64,000 nucleotides of DNA from Paraburkholderia sp. D15 (GTDB taxonomy: Bacteria > Pseudomonadota > Gammaproteobacteria > Burkholderiales > Burkholderiaceae), in assembly GCF_029910215.1 (NCBI RefSeq), contig NZ_CP110395.1:2232001-2296000 (forward strand), written 5' to 3'. The first letter of the stretch is position 1. Each line of letters starts with the position of its first letter. A program made the position numbers and the translations under genes. Positions 43,072 through 53,024 of the stretch are shown here, in pieces. The notes below the pieces were generated by a model. That model searched no databases. It was given only the letters and a program-made list of their open reading frames with translations, and had not been told where the DNA came from.

Positions 43072-45636
43072 TCATGGTGAAGCGTTGCCGCCTGCCGGCG
43101 CATTCGAGGCGCCGCCCGCATCAGGCGCGCCGATGTCGTCCGGCGTGGGCGTCGGCGACGAGGCGGCTTCGGCATGGCCGCGCGCTTCGCCGTCCACCGA
43201 CTCGCCACCGGTCGAGGCCGGCGACGACGCCGGCACGCCCAGCAACGGCGGCATCTCACGCGGTCCGCCCATCACCGCGGACGCCACCGCCAGCGACGAC
43301 GCGCTGGCCGCCGCCGATGCCCCCGAACCCGACGCCACCGCCGACGACGCAGACGACGCAGAGGACGCAGAAGACGCCATCGTCGTCGCGTTCGGCGCCG
43401 CTCTGCGCGCCCCGTTCTTCGCCACCACTGGCGCCGCCGGCTTCTCCGGCGGCGTCGCGAACACCTGCTGGAACCAGCCGCGCAGCCTGTCGGCGCGCTC
43501 GGTGAACCACCCCGGTTCCTGCTCGGTCGCGAATTTCACGCGGCTGTCCACCAGCTTCGAGCGCTGCGCGCGCTGGAAAAAATCGCCGACGATCGGCAGC
43601 GCGCTGTGAGCGCCCTGCCCCCAGTAATCGCTCTTCAAGGTCACGCGGCTGTCGTTGAAGCCGACCCACGCGCCTGCCACGAGCTGCGGATGAATCAGCA
43701 TGAACCAGCCGTCCGCATTGCCCTGCGTCGTGCCGGTCTTGCCCGCCACATCGCCGCGCACGCCGAAGCGGCTGCGGATGCTCGACCCGGTGCCGCGGTT
43801 CACCACGTCGCGCATGATGTCGATCAGCATCCGGTCGGCGTCGGCGGGTAGTTCCTGTTTCGGCGACACCGGCGCGAATTCGGCGAGCACATCGCCCTTG
43901 CGGTCCTCGATGCGCGTGACCATCACCGGTTCGACGTAGCCGCCCAGGTTGGCGATCGTGCCGTACGCCGACACCATTTCCTTCAGCGTGACCGGGCTCG
44001 TGCCGAGCGCGAGCGACGGCACCGGGTCCAGTTCGCTGTCGCGCACGCCCATCGCACGCGCGAGACGGGCAACCTTGTTCGGGCCGACCGTCTCCATCAG
44101 CTGCGCGGTGATGCGGTTGCGCGAGAACGCCAGCGCGTCGCGCAGGCTGATCGCGCGGTCGCTCGGTTCGTCCTCGTCGCTCGGACGCCAGACTTCGCCG
44201 CCCGTGAGCTCGATCTCGACCGGCTTGTCGACGAAGGTATCGGACGGTTTCGCGCCGCCCTCGAAGGCCGCCGCGTACACGAACGGCTTGAAGGTCGAGC
44301 CCGGCTGACGACGCGCCTGCTGCACGTGGTCGAACGGGTCCTGGGTGAAGTCGCGGCTGCCGACCCACGCACGGATCTGGCCGTTACGCGGGTCCATCGC
44401 CAGAAAATCGGCCTGCACGCGGGTCTTGCTTTCGCACAGCGACTGCACGAACGCACGGTCGGACGACACGCGCTTGAGCGCATCCTCGTCGCTCAGACCG
44501 CTGTCTTTCGCGGCACGGAACTCCGGCGTCTCGCGCAGGAAAGTCTGCAACAGGTCGCGGCCGTTGGAGCAGGCCGAGCGCGTGCCCCACGCCGCATTCG
44601 CGATGCCCTGCAACTGGTTGCCCTGCAGCGTGACCGCCTGGGTCGCCATGGTCTGCAGGCGCGAATCGATCGTGGTGCGCACCACGAGACCGTCGGCGTA
44701 CATGTTGTAGTCGTTGCGGTCGGCCCATGCGGCGAGCCACTTGCGCAACTGCTGCGCGAAATGCGGCGCCGGTCCCGGCGGCTCGGTCTGACGCTCGAAA
44801 TCGATCCGCAGCGGCTTGCGTTGCAGGCTTTGGTACGCGGCCGGCGTCAGCTTGCCGTACTTGACCATCTGTCCGAGCACCGTGTTGCGCCGTTGCAGCG
44901 CGCGCTCCGGGTTCAGCACCGGGTTGTAGTAGCTGTTGCCCTTCAGCATGCCGGTCAGCGTCGCGCTTTCCAGCACGGTCAGGTCCGAGGCCGATTTGTC
45001 GAAGTACGTGCGCGACGCCATCTCGATGCCGTACGCGTTGTAGAGAAACGGCACGGTGTTCAGATAGGTTTCGAGAATCTCGTCCTTGGTGTACAGCGCT
45101 TCGATCTTCAGCGCGGTGATCGCTTCCTTGACCTTGCGGTTCAGCGTCGGCGCGCGGCCGATCTCGTCGGGGTACAGATTGCGCGCGAGCTGCTGGGTGA
45201 TCGTCGAGCCGCCCTGACGGTCGCCCGAAAACGTGTGCAGTGCCGCCGACGCCGTGCGCCGCCAGTCGAGCCCCCAGTGCTGGTAGAAGCGGTGATCCTC
45301 GGTGGCGATCAGCGCGTTCACCATGTTCGGCGAGATGTCCGCGAGCTTCACCCACTCGCGGTTCGACGGCTTGAATTCGGCCAGCAGTTTGCCGTCGGCG
45401 GAGAGGATCTGCGCGGGCTGCTCGATCTTCGCCTTGCGGATGTCGCCGATGCTCGGCGTGAACGGAATCAGCACCAGCACATACAGCACCAGCAGCAGCG
45501 GACTGGCCGCGCAGGCCCACGCGATACCGCGCCGGGTCGGATGGCGCAGGTGCCACCAGGCGCGCGCGAGCGGCGCGTTGGCGCGGGTGAGCCCTTTATC
45601 GAGGGCGGCCAGGAAGGAGGTGGTCAGGCGCTTCAA
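43072..45636 (-). CDS. Class A penicillin-binding protein (bifunctional glycosyltransferase/transpeptidase)
   Basis: An 854-residue peptidoglycan synthase anchored by one segment at about 42-60. The GT51 domain has the catalytic Glu113 in ATEDHRFYQH and GGSTITQQLARN. The transpeptidase domain has the active-site SxxK motif GSTFK (about 445-449), SRN downstream and KTGTT (about 630). The C-terminal ~130 residues are low-complexity Ala/Ser/Pro/Gly, which is a variable tail in this family. It resembles the PBP1 type that is an extra copy next to PBP1a in Burkholderia. It is divergent from fabV across 195 bp. Confidence 0.94.
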   Translation of the reverse strand: MKRLTTSFLAALDKGLTRANAPLARAWWHLRHPTRRGIAWACAASPLLLVLYVLVLIPFTPSIGDIRKAKIEQPAQILSADGKLLAEFKPSNREWVKLADISPNMVNALIATEDHRFYQHWGLDWRRTASAALHTFSGDRQGGSTITQQLARNLYPDEIGRAPTLNRKVKEAITALKIEALYTKDEILETYLNTVPFLYNAYGIEMASRTYFDKSASDLTVLESATLTGMLKGNSYYNPVLNPERALQRRNTVLGQMVKYGKLTPAAYQSLQRKPLRIDFERQTEPPGPAPHFAQQLRKWLAAWADRNDYNMYADGLVVRTTIDSRLQTMATQAVTLQGNQLQGIANAAWGTRSACSNGRDLLQTFLRETPEFRAAKDSGLSDEDALKRVSSDRAFVQSLCESKTRVQADFLAMDPRNGQIRAWVGSRDFTQDPFDHVQQARRQPGSTFKPFVYAAAFEGGAKPSDTFVDKPVEIELTGGEVWRPSDEDEPSDRAISLRDALAFSRNRITAQLMETVGPNKVARLARAMGVRDSELDPVPSLALGTSPVTLKEMVSAYGTIANLGGYVEPVMVTRIEDRKGDVLAEFAPVSPKQELPADADRMLIDIMRDVVNRGTGSSIRSRFGVRGDVAGKTGTTQGNADGWFMLIHPQLVAGAWVGFNDSRVTLKSDYWGQGAHSALPIVGDFFQRAQRSKLVDSRVKFATEQEPGWFTERADRLRGWFQQVFATPPEKPAAPVVAKNGARRAAPNATTMASSASSASSASSAVASGSGASAAASASSLAVASAVMGGPREMPPLLGVPASSPASTGGESVDGEARGHAEAASSPTPTPDDIGAPDAGGASNAPAGGNASP

Positions 45637-45798
45637 TCTTGCATACCGTCTGCTGGGAAAGGCGCAATCCTACCAAGATGCCGCGTCGCGGCCGGATTTT
45701 TGCGTGTATGCCGCCGGGCGACGCCGGGTGCCGAGGCGAGTCGACGGTAGGACAGCGGCGAGTCGGGGCAAGACGGAGGCGACTTCGTGGCAGCCCAC

Positions 45799-45804
45799 TA
45801 TAAT
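45799..45804 (+). promoter_or_regulatory. Likely -10 box of fabV
   Basis: TATAAT, a perfect -10 hexamer, lies 28 bp before the fabV start. No good -35 box is seen at the expected distance, so either the promoter depends on an activator or the match is chance. Confidence 0.45.
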
Positions 45805-45831
45805 GTCGGCAATTTCGACAAGAGGTGCTTC

Positions 45832-47028
45832 ATGATCATCAAACCGCGCGTGCGTGGCTTCATCTGTGTATCGACCCATCCGACCGGCTGCGAAGCCAAC
45901 GTCAAGGAACAGATCGAGTACGTCAAGGCACGCGGCCCCATCGCCAACGGCCCGAAGAAGGTGCTCGTGATCGGCGCATCCACCGGTTACGGTCTCGCCG
46001 CGCGCATCAGCGCCGCATTCGGGTCCGGGGCCGACACGCTCGGCGTGTTCTTCGAACGCGCGGGCAGCGAAACCAAGGCCGGCACCGCGGGCTGGTACAA
46101 CACCGCCGCCTTCGAGAAATTCGCCGGCGAACAGGGCCTCTACGCGACCAGCATCAACGGCGACGCGTTCTCCGACGAAGTCAAGCAACGCACCATCGAG
46201 ATCATCAAGCGCGATCTCGGCCAGGTCGATCTGGTGGTCTACAGCCTCGCGGCGCCCAAGCGCACGCATCCGAAGACGGGCCAGGTGTTCAGCTCCACGC
46301 TGAAGCCGGTCGGCCAGTCCGTGGCGTTCCGCGGCCTCGACACCGACAAGGAAGTGATCAAGGAATCGGTGCTGGAAGCAGCCACCCAGGAAGAAATCGA
46401 CAACACCGTCGCGGTGATGGGCGGCGAGGACTGGCAGATGTGGATCGACGCGCTGCTCGACGCGGGCGTGCTCGCCGACGGCGCGAAGACCACCGCGTTC
46501 ACCTATCTCGGCGAGAAGATCACGCACGACATCTACTGGAACGGTTCGATCGGCGCGGCCAAGAAGGACCTCGACCAGAAGGTGCTCGCCATTCGCGACA
46601 AGCTCGCGGCCAGCGGCGGCGACGCGCGCGTCGCGGTGCTGAAGGCGGTCGTCACGCAGGCGAGTTCCGCGATTCCGATGATGCCGCTCTACCTGTCGCT
46701 GCTCTTCAAGGTGATGAAGGAGAAAGGCACGCACGAAGGCTGCATCGAACAGGTGTATGGCCTGTACAAGGACAGCCTCTACGGCGCCGCGCCGCACCTC
46801 GACGACGAAGGCCGTCTGCGCGCCGACTACAAGGAACTCGATCCGGAAGTGCAGGCACGCGTGCAGGCGTTGTGGAGTCAGGTGCGCGACGACAACATCT
46901 ACGAACTGACGGATTTCAGCGGCTACAAGACGGACTTTTTGCGTCTGTTCGGCTTTGAGATCGCCGGCGTCGATTACGAAGCCGACGTGAATCCGGACGT
47001 GCAGATTCCGAAGCTGGTGCAGATGTAA
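45832..47028 (+). CDS. fabV: Enoyl-ACP reductase FabV
   Basis: A 398-residue NADH-dependent trans-2-enoyl-ACP reductase that completes each fatty-acid elongation cycle. The FabV-type active site Tyr-x8-Lys is Tyr235 and Lys244 ([12 protein letters not shown]), longer than the six-residue spacing of FabI. The nucleotide-binding segment is [16 protein letters not shown] (45-60). The start at 45832 ([20 protein letters not shown]) is the conserved FabV N-terminus. FabV enzymes are naturally triclosan-tolerant (family knowledge). A strong terminator follows at 47034. Confidence 0.97.
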   Translation: MIIKPRVRGFICVSTHPTGCEANVKEQIEYVKARGPIANGPKKVLVIGASTGYGLAARISAAFGSGADTLGVFFERAGSETKAGTAGWYNTAAFEKFAGEQGLYATSINGDAFSDEVKQRTIEIIKRDLGQVDLVVYSLAAPKRTHPKTGQVFSSTLKPVGQSVAFRGLDTDKEVIKESVLEAATQEEIDNTVAVMGGEDWQMWIDALLDAGVLADGAKTTAFTYLGEKITHDIYWNGSIGAAKKDLDQKVLAIRDKLAASGGDARVAVLKAVVTQASSAIPMMPLYLSLLFKVMKEKGTHEGCIEQVYGLYKDSLYGAAPHLDDEGRLRADYKELDPEVQARVQALWSQVRDDNIYELTDFSGYKTDFLRLFGFEIAGVDYEADVNPDVQIPKLVQM

Positions 47029-47033
47029 TGCAC

Positions 47034-47087
47034 GCGGGGAGCGCTCGCGCGATGCATGAGGATCGCGCGGCCTCCCCGCTTGTTTTT
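47034..47087 (+). terminator. Rho-independent terminator of fabV
   Basis: GCGGGGAG (47034-47041) pairs with CTCCCCGC (47072-47079), enclosing a second stem GCGCGAT/ATCGCGC (47047-47053 with 47062-47068). TTGTTTTT follows directly. It begins 6 bp after the fabV stop codon. Confidence 0.88.
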
Positions 47088-47126
47088 GCCGTGCTTTTTC
47101 CGTGTTCCCCCCGCGTTATCGTCGCC

Positions 47127-47471
47127 TCAGCACGGAAACGCCGCTTGCAACGAGCGGAGAATCGCGAGGCCGATTGGGAAATCCTCGGAAATCGTCGGGT
47201 GATTCGTGAAGAACGTATCCAGCAACGGATACACGTTCTGGTTGCCGATCGCGAGATCCTGCGGCGGACAGAACAGCGGCGGCCGCTTCTTCGCCACCAG
47301 ATCGCCGTTGGCCCAGCCGAGCGCGTTGATCGTCCCGGTGATGTAGGCCGCGTAGACCGAGTTGTTGTCGGTGTGCGCCCATTGCTTGTATTGCGCGGCC
47401 GTCATCTCGGCATTCGCGTTCAAGGTGAAACACGCTGTCAGCAGTGCCAGCGCCAGTGTCGAAACCCGCAT
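47127..47471 (-). CDS. Rap1a/Tai-like small periplasmic protein
   Basis: A 114-residue secreted protein with a signal peptide (cleavage after ANA, about residue 21). The mature part fits the Rap1a/Tai pattern: YAAYITGTINAL, then the conserved FCPPQ block, a helix PLLDTFFTNHPTISEDF, and a C-terminal LQAAFPC. The two Cys residues probably form a disulfide. Rap1a and Tai proteins are immunity proteins against type VI-secreted amidases (Ssp/Tae4), but the family also occurs without effectors. No amidase or T6SS gene is in this window, so it may be an orphan immunity protein or have another role. It is convergent with fabV. Confidence 0.82.
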   Translation of the reverse strand: MRVSTLALALLTACFTLNANAEMTAAQYKQWAHTDNNSVYAAYITGTINALGWANGDLVAKKRPPLFCPPQDLAIGNQNVYPLLDTFFTNHPTISEDFPIGLAILRSLQAAFPC

Positions 47472-47596
47472 CGTCGAACCTTCAAGCTATGTCGCAAAAG
47501 CGGCCATTGTAGGCGAGTCCGCGCGCACTGCGCGGCGCGCGGACAGATGCGGACATTCGCAAGGATTACATTGGGTTTCTGTAAGCGGCGCCTCGC

Positions 47597-48238
47597 TCAC
47601 GGCGTGCCGTTGCGGCAATACCGCCGGTAGCCCTCGCGTGCCGCGAGGCGCTCCATGTAGGCGGCGACCGCGGGCAGATCGTCGTGCCGCAGCGGCGTGT
47701 CCAGCCAGCGGTTGATCGACAGCGCGATGGGAATATCCGCCAGCGAAAACGACTCGCCCGCGATGAAGGCGCCGGTCTGCATCAATTGCCGGTTCACGAT
47801 GTCCATTCGCTGCGCCCACGCCGCAGCCGACTGGTCGATCTGCCGCGTGTCCCGATGGGCCGGCGACTGGCGTACCAGCGCCATGAACGCGTAACTCCAC
47901 GCACGGTTCAGCTCGCTCGCCTGCCAGTCGATCCACTGGTCGCAGCGCGCGCGCTGGAACGGGTCGAGCGGGTACAGCGACTCGCTGCCGTCCTGCCCGT
48001 CACGGCCATAGCGCCCGGCCAGATAGCGAATGATCGAATTCGATTCCCACAGCACGAACTCGCCGTCCTTGATGACGGGGACGAGCGCGTTGGGATTCAG
48101 CGCGAGGAATTCGGGCGTGTCGGTGGCGCGAAAGCCGCTGCCCCAGTCTTCCTGGTCGAACGGCAGGCCGAGTTCGGCGCAAGTCCACAGCACCTTGCGC
48201 ACATTGATGGATGAGGTCTTTCCGAAGATCGTCAGCAT
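47597..48238 (-). CDS. Glutathione S-transferase
   Basis: A 213-residue cytosolic GST. The N-terminal thioredoxin-like domain starts [20 protein letters not shown] with Ser/Asn candidates for glutathione activation (about 8-12). It continues [20 protein letters not shown], where the ES dipeptide contacts glutathione. The C-terminal helical domain contains [20 protein letters not shown]. The start at 48238 was chosen because earlier codons in the frame run into the operator region. It is divergent from the glutamine-synthetase-like gene and shares its control region, so co-regulation is possible. Confidence 0.92.
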   Translation of the reverse strand: MLTIFGKTSSINVRKVLWTCAELGLPFDQEDWGSGFRATDTPEFLALNPNALVPVIKDGEFVLWESNSIIRYLAGRYGRDGQDGSESLYPLDPFQRARCDQWIDWQASELNRAWSYAFMALVRQSPAHRDTRQIDQSAAAWAQRMDIVNRQLMQTGAFIAGESFSLADIPIALSINRWLDTPLRHDDLPAVAAYMERLAAREGYRRYCRNGTP

Positions 48239-48317
48239 GGTGTCGAAGCATAGGGCCCATTCGCGAAAGCCGACAGGCACAGTTCGCGGATCGGGCGTCA
48301 GGCCAGCGGCACCACTT

Positions 48318-48368
48318 ATTTGATCAAATTTCCCAAAAATTAAAATCCGTGCAATCATTTGATCAAAT
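48318..48368. promoter_or_regulatory. Two identical palindromes ATTTGATCAAAT, candidate GntR operators
   Basis: The 12-bp perfect palindrome occurs at 48318-48329 and again at 48357-48368, start to start 39 bp. Between them lies TAAAAT (48341-48346), a plausible -10 box for the gene at 48449, with TTTGAT of the first palindrome at -35. This layout, one site at -35 and one just downstream of the start point, suits a repressor. The likely binder is the GntR/FCD protein encoded at 51342 at the end of the same cluster. Confidence 0.68.
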
Positions 48369-48448
48369 CTCACGATGCAAAACAGAGAAACCCAGCTTCT
48401 TCGACCTGGCGAGCCCTGCCCGCCTTCCTCAACCGACTGGAGTCCATC

Positions 48449-49798
48449 TTGCAAAGCGACCTACGCGACGATCTGCGCGAATTCCTGGAGCAGCACCGAA
48501 TCCATGAAGTGGAATGTGTGATTCCGGACATGACCGGCGTCGCGCGCGGCAAGATCGTGCCGAAGAACCTGTTCCTCGCGCAGGGCAAGATGCATATGTC
48601 GAACGCGCTGCTGATGATCACCGTCAACGGCGAGTTCGCGGACTTCGAGCGCTTCGTCGGGCCGAGCGATCCCGACATGCTGTGCATTCCCGATCCGGAC
48701 ACCGTGCGGCTCGTGCCGTGGGCGATCGAACAGGTCGCGGTGGTGATCCACGATTGCGTCGGGCTCGACGGCGAGCCAATCGGCATCTCGCCGCGCGCGG
48801 TGCTGCGCCGCGTGCTGAAGCTCTACGAAGCGCGCGGCTGGCGTCCCGTGGTGGCGCCGGAAATGGAGTTCTACCTGATCGCGCAGAACAAGAATCCGCA
48901 TGAGCCGCTGCGTCCGCCGCTCGGCCGCGCGGGGCGCCACGAAGCCGGCCGCCAGTCGTTCTCGATCGATGCGGTCAACGAGTTCGATCCGTTTTTCCAG
49001 GACCTGTCGCGCTTCTGCGAGATGACGCGGCTCGGCGTCGAAACGCTCGTGCACGAGGTCGGCGCCGGGCAGATGGAGATCAACTTCTCGCACGGCGACG
49101 CGCTCGATCTCGCCGACCGCGTGTTCCTGTTCAAACGCGCGGTGCGCGAAACCGCCTACCGTCACGGCATTTTCGCGACCTTCATGGCCAAGCCGATGGA
49201 GCATGAACCGGGCAGCGCGATGCATATTCATCAGAGCATCGTCGACAGCGAAACGGGCCGCAATGTGTTCTCGTTGCCGGACGGCTCGGCGAGCCCGCTG
49301 TTTTTCAGCTACATCGGCGGATTGCAGAAGTACATGCCGCGCGCCATGCCGATGTTCGCGCCTTACGTGAATTCGTATCGCCGCCTGTCGCGCTTCACCG
49401 CCGCGCCGATCAACGTGCGCTGGGGCTACGACAACCGCACCTGCGGCATCCGTGTGCCGAATTCCGAACCGGCCGACCGGCGGCTCGAAAACCGCGTGCC
49501 GGGCGTGGACGTGAACCCGTATCTGGCCATGGCCGCCACCCTCGCCTGCGGCTATCTGGGCATGGTCGAAGCGCAGCAGGCGTCGGCGCCGATGGTCGAA
49601 AGCGCGTACGACCTCGAATACGAATTGCCGCGCGGTCTGGAAGATGCGCTCAAGGCGCTGCTGAACTGCCCCGAACTCGCCGACGTGCTCGGCGAGAAAT
49701 TCGTGCAGGCGTACTGCTCGGTGAAGGAAAAGGAGTTCGAGACCTTTTCGCAAGGAATTACCGCGTGGGAGCGCGAGCATCTGCAACTGCTGGTTTGA
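48449..49798 (+). CDS. Glutamine-synthetase-family ligase (PuuA-like gamma-glutamyl-amine synthetase)
   Basis: A 449-residue enzyme of the glutamine synthetase superfamily, of the PuuA/GlnA-like type that joins glutamate to a mono- or polyamine using ATP. The TTG at 48449, preceded by CTGGAGTCCATC, is preferred as the start. It gives the family-typical [23 protein letters not shown]-terminus, whereas the longer frame begins inside the second operator palindrome. Visible motifs are the metal-ligand Glu in APEMEFYLI, the [10 protein letters not shown] block and the MHIHQSI block, plus the ATP/glutamate site [20 protein letters not shown]. It is followed after 75 bp by a class III aminotransferase. 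Together they suggest glutamylation and transamination of an amine; putrescine is only one candidate. Confidence 0.9.
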   Translation: MQSDLRDDLREFLEQHRIHEVECVIPDMTGVARGKIVPKNLFLAQGKMHMSNALLMITVNGEFADFERFVGPSDPDMLCIPDPDTVRLVPWAIEQVAVVIHDCVGLDGEPIGISPRAVLRRVLKLYEARGWRPVVAPEMEFYLIAQNKNPHEPLRPPLGRAGRHEAGRQSFSIDAVNEFDPFFQDLSRFCEMTRLGVETLVHEVGAGQMEINFSHGDALDLADRVFLFKRAVRETAYRHGIFATFMAKPMEHEPGSAMHIHQSIVDSETGRNVFSLPDGSASPLFFSYIGGLQKYMPRAMPMFAPYVNSYRRLSRFTAAPINVRWGYDNRTCGIRVPNSEPADRRLENRVPGVDVNPYLAMAATLACGYLGMVEAQQASAPMVESAYDLEYELPRGLEDALKALLNCPELADVLGEKFVQAYCSVKEKEFETFSQGITAWEREHLQLLV

Positions 49799-49873
49799 TG
49801 CAAGGCGTTCGCACGCTCGATCACGCGAACGGCCGCACGTTCTCACGCCAGCGACCCTTCCATACGAATCAGA

Positions 49874-51256
49874 ATGAAACCGGAGAACCCGCCCTTGAAT
49901 ACGCGTGAAGGAATCGACTGGACGCGCGCGCAGGCGCTCGCCGCGCGCGAGCGTCAGGCGTTCGCCGACGCCATGCCGAAGTCGCGCGAGTTGTCGGCGC
50001 GCGCGGCGCGCCATCTGCTGTTCGGTGTGCCGCTGCACTGGATGAACGACTGGTCCACGCCGTTTTCGCTGTACGTGGATGCGGCGCGCGGCGCGTCGTT
50101 CACCGACGTGGACGGTCATCGTTACGCGGACTTCTGCCTCGGCGACACCGGCGCGATGTTCGGCCATTCGCCGCCGCCGGTGGCGCGCGCGCTAGCCGCC
50201 CAGGCCGAGCGCGGGATGACGGCGATGCTGCCGGGCGAAGACGCCGCGTGGGTCGGCGAAGAACTCGCGCGGCGCTTCGGCCTGCCCTACTGGCAGTTCG
50301 CGATGACCGCCAGCGACGCCAACCGCTTCGCGCTGCGCTGGGCGCGCGCGGCGACCGGGCGGCGCAAGATCGTGATTTTCAACGGCTGCTATCACGGCAC
50401 TGTCGACGACGTGTTCGTCGATCTCGTCGACGGCCGCGCGGTGCAGCGCGACAGCCTGATCGGGCAGGTGCACGACCTGCTCGACGCCACCCGCGTGATC
50501 GAGTTCAACGACCTCGCCGCGCTCGAAGACGCCGTGAAAGACGGCGATGTGGCCTGCGTGCTGGCCGAACCGGCGATGACCAACATCGGCATGGTGCTGC
50601 CCGATCCCGATTACTGGCGGCACGCGCAGGCGCTGTTGCGCCGTCACGGCACGCTGCTCGCCATCGACGAAACGCACACCATCAGTTGCGGCCCCGGCGG
50701 CTATACGAAGGCGTACGGCCTCGAACCGGATCTGTTTGTGCTCGGCAAACCGGTCGGCGGCGGATTTCCGTGCGCGGTGTACGGCTTTAGCGCCGGGCTG
50801 GCCGAGCGCGCGCAGCGGGCCAAGCGCGAGGCGCCGCCGGGGCATTCGGGCATCGGCACGACGCTTACCGCGAATCTGCTGGCGCTGAGCGCAATCCGCG
50901 CGACGCTCGCCGAGGTGATGACCGACGCCGCCTACGCGCGCATGTTCGCGCTGGCCGAGCGGATCGAACACGGCTTGCGCGACGCGATCGCGCGCCACGG
51001 CCTGGCGTGGTGCGTGACGCGCGTGGGCGCGCGCACCGAGTTCCAGTTCATGCCGACGCCGCCGCGCAACGGCAGCGAAGCCGGCCACCAGCTCGACGCC
51101 GAACTCGAACAGATCGTGCATCTGTACCTGCTCAATCGCGGCGTGCTGATCACGCCGTTTCACAACATGATTCTCGTGTGTCCGGAGACGTCGCTGAACG
51201 ACGTGGAGAAACTGATCGCGGCGTTCGACGCGTGCCTCGGGGAGTTGAAGTCGTGA
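49874..51256 (+). CDS. Class III PLP-dependent aminotransferase
   Basis: A 460-residue fold-type I aminotransferase, related to glutamate-1-semialdehyde aminomutase and omega-amino-acid transaminases. Asp265 (AIDETHTI) should bind the PLP pyridine nitrogen, and Lys292 (VLGKPVGGG) forms the Schiff base. The GCYHGTVDDV block (171-180) is the conserved phosphate-side loop. The unusual LCLGDTGAMFGH-like substrate loop (FCLGDTGAMFGHSPPPV, 87-103) is shared with GSA-type enzymes. It follows the glutamine-synthetase-like gene by 75 bp and precedes the regulator gene by 85 bp, so the three form one unit. Confidence 0.93.
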   Translation: MKPENPPLNTREGIDWTRAQALAARERQAFADAMPKSRELSARAARHLLFGVPLHWMNDWSTPFSLYVDAARGASFTDVDGHRYADFCLGDTGAMFGHSPPPVARALAAQAERGMTAMLPGEDAAWVGEELARRFGLPYWQFAMTASDANRFALRWARAATGRRKIVIFNGCYHGTVDDVFVDLVDGRAVQRDSLIGQVHDLLDATRVIEFNDLAALEDAVKDGDVACVLAEPAMTNIGMVLPDPDYWRHAQALLRRHGTLLAIDETHTISCGPGGYTKAYGLEPDLFVLGKPVGGGFPCAVYGFSAGLAERAQRAKREAPPGHSGIGTTLTANLLALSAIRATLAEVMTDAAYARMFALAERIEHGLRDAIARHGLAWCVTRVGARTEFQFMPTPPRNGSEAGHQLDAELEQIVHLYLLNRGVLITPFHNMILVCPETSLNDVEKLIAAFDACLGELKS

Positions 51257-51341
51257 GGCGGCCTTTCATCGCCCCCGTGCGCAGGCTCTCCCTCATGTTC
51301 AACGTCAAGCCCGTGCAAGGGCGCGAACACCGGCCAGCGTC

Positions 51342-51989
51342 ATGAAAACCTCACGCCATCACACGTTGCAGGATCAGACTTACGACACACTGCGGCAGTG
51401 GCTGACCATCGGCCGCTTCGTCCCCGGCGAACGCATCAAGATCCGCCACGTCGCCGCCGAACTCGGCGTCGGCGAGATGCCGGTGCGCGCCGCGCTGCAA
51501 CGCCTCGCCGCCGAATCGGCGCTGGTCAACGTGCCCAATTGCGGCGTCACGGTGCCGCTGCTGTCGAAAGCGCAATTCGACGACGTGCTGCGCGTGCGCC
51601 TGATTCTCGAAGGTGAGGCCGCGGAACTCGGCGTGCCGCACCTCACACCGGACGATCTGGCGGCGCTGACCACGCTGAACGCGCAGATGATCGCCGCATT
51701 ACGCGGCGGCGATCCGAAAGGCTATCTCGACGCCAACGAGGCGTTTCACCTGATTCTCTATCGGGCCGCGGCTTCGCCGCTGTTGCTCGAATTGATCGAG
51801 ACGGTGTGGTTGCAGGTCGGGCCGATTTCGAATCTGCTGTTCGACCACGCGCAGTTCGCCGCGACGCTCAACGACGCGCACGACGATCTGCTCGATGCCG
51901 CGAAAGCAGGCGACGCCGCCGGCGTGCGGCGCGCGATCGAAGCGGATTTGAGTCATGCGGCGATCCGGCTGCGGGCGCAGTGCGTGTGA
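51342..51989 (+). CDS. GntR-family transcriptional regulator (FCD subgroup)
   Basis: A 215-residue regulator. The N-terminal winged helix has TYDTLRQWLTIGRFVPGERI and the recognition part HVAAELGVGEMPVRAALQRL (about 37-56). The C-terminal FCD ligand domain is all-helical, with the metal-binding pattern seen in LDANEAFHLILYRAA and the later LNDAHDDLLDAAK and IEADLSHAAIRL. It closes the glutamine-synthetase/aminotransferase cluster and is likely to repress it through the ATTTGATCAAAT pair at 48318-48368, the ligand being a pathway amine or amino acid. Its stop lies 4 bp from that of the convergent LysR gene. Confidence 0.93.
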   Translation: MKTSRHHTLQDQTYDTLRQWLTIGRFVPGERIKIRHVAAELGVGEMPVRAALQRLAAESALVNVPNCGVTVPLLSKAQFDDVLRVRLILEGEAAELGVPHLTPDDLAALTTLNAQMIAALRGGDPKGYLDANEAFHLILYRAAASPLLLELIETVWLQVGPISNLLFDHAQFAATLNDAHDDLLDAAKAGDAAGVRRAIEADLSHAAIRLRAQCV

Positions 51990-51993
51990 CGCT

Positions 51994-52890
51994 TCAGCGC
52001 TTGAGCGTCGCCTGCGCCAGAATCATGTCGTACAGCGCCTGCGCGGCCGGCGACAACTGCGCGGTCTTGCGCGCGACCAGCACCAGCGTGCGCGACACCA
52101 CCGGCTGGGTCAGCTCGACGGTTCTGACCGTCGGATACGCCCCCTTCTGCAACGCCAGCGCCGGCACCACCGCGGCGCCCACTCCCTGAGCCACCAGCCC
52201 GACCGCCGTCGAGCTGCGCTGCACCTCGTAGAACGAACGCAGCGTCAGCGCGTTCCTCTCCAGCGCGACATCGAGCAACGCGCGGTTGCCGCTCACCTCG
52301 CCCGCAAAAATCAACGGATACGCCTGCAATTGCCGCCATGCCAGACGCCGTCGTTTCGCGAGCGGATGATCCTGATGGCAGATCAGCACATACCGGTCTT
52401 CGGTCACCGGCACGCTGTTCAGATCCGGATGATGTTCGCCGGCGATATTGATGCCGAATTCGACCTCGCGGCGCAACACCGCCGCCTCCACCGCCGACGA
52501 CGCGTGATCGAGAATCTTGATGCGGTTATGCGGATACTGCGCGGCATAGGCCTGCAGTATGCGCGGCAGATACTGCACGCCGACCGTCGGCACGCAGGCG
52601 ATCGACACGTCGCCGCGCCGCGCGACGCCGGTCTCGCGGATTTCCACCAGCGCGTCCGCCAGTTCGCCGAGCAGACGCCGCGCCTGCGGCAGGAAACCGC
52701 GGCCGATTTCGGTCAACGCCATGGAGCGCGTGGTGCGCTCGATCAGCGTGACGCCGAGAAAATCTTCGAGCTTGCGCAGCCGCTGCGTGATCGCGGTTTG
52801 CGTGACGTGCAGCGAATCCGCCGCGCTCTGGAAGCTGCCGCGATCCGCGATCGCCACGAAAGCCTGCACGCCGAGGGTGTCGATTTTCAT
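51994..52890 (-). CDS. LysR-family transcriptional regulator
   Basis: A 298-residue LysR protein. The N-terminal winged helix is FVAIADRGSFQSAADSLHVTQTAITQRLRK (about 11-40), with the effector-binding domain beginning near 90 (DVSIACVPTVGVQYLPRILQ). It is divergent from tam across 134 bp, the classic LysR layout, so tam is a candidate target. No T-N11-A box could be fixed with confidence in the spacer. Confidence 0.94.
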   Translation of the reverse strand: MKIDTLGVQAFVAIADRGSFQSAADSLHVTQTAITQRLRKLEDFLGVTLIERTTRSMALTEIGRGFLPQARRLLGELADALVEIRETGVARRGDVSIACVPTVGVQYLPRILQAYAAQYPHNRIKILDHASSAVEAAVLRREVEFGINIAGEHHPDLNSVPVTEDRYVLICHQDHPLAKRRRLAWRQLQAYPLIFAGEVSGNRALLDVALERNALTLRSFYEVQRSSTAVGLVAQGVGAAVVPALALQKGAYPTVRTVELTQPVVSRTLVLVARKTAQLSPAAQALYDMILAQATLKR

Positions 52891-53024
52891 CAGAAAAATG
52901 AAGCAATCCGCAAGATAAATTCATTTTACTCTGCGTGCGCCGGCGCCGAAAATGGCCGGATGGATGAGATGCAAAACCACACCAACCCCCTATTCACCCC
53001 ACATCAACCCCACAGGAGCGCGAC

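Noticed and set aside
48461..50167. A 568-codon minus-strand frame opposite the glutamine-synthetase-like gene
   Set aside because: It crosses the boundary of two sense genes with conserved catalytic residues, and its own sequence is Arg/His-rich without motifs.
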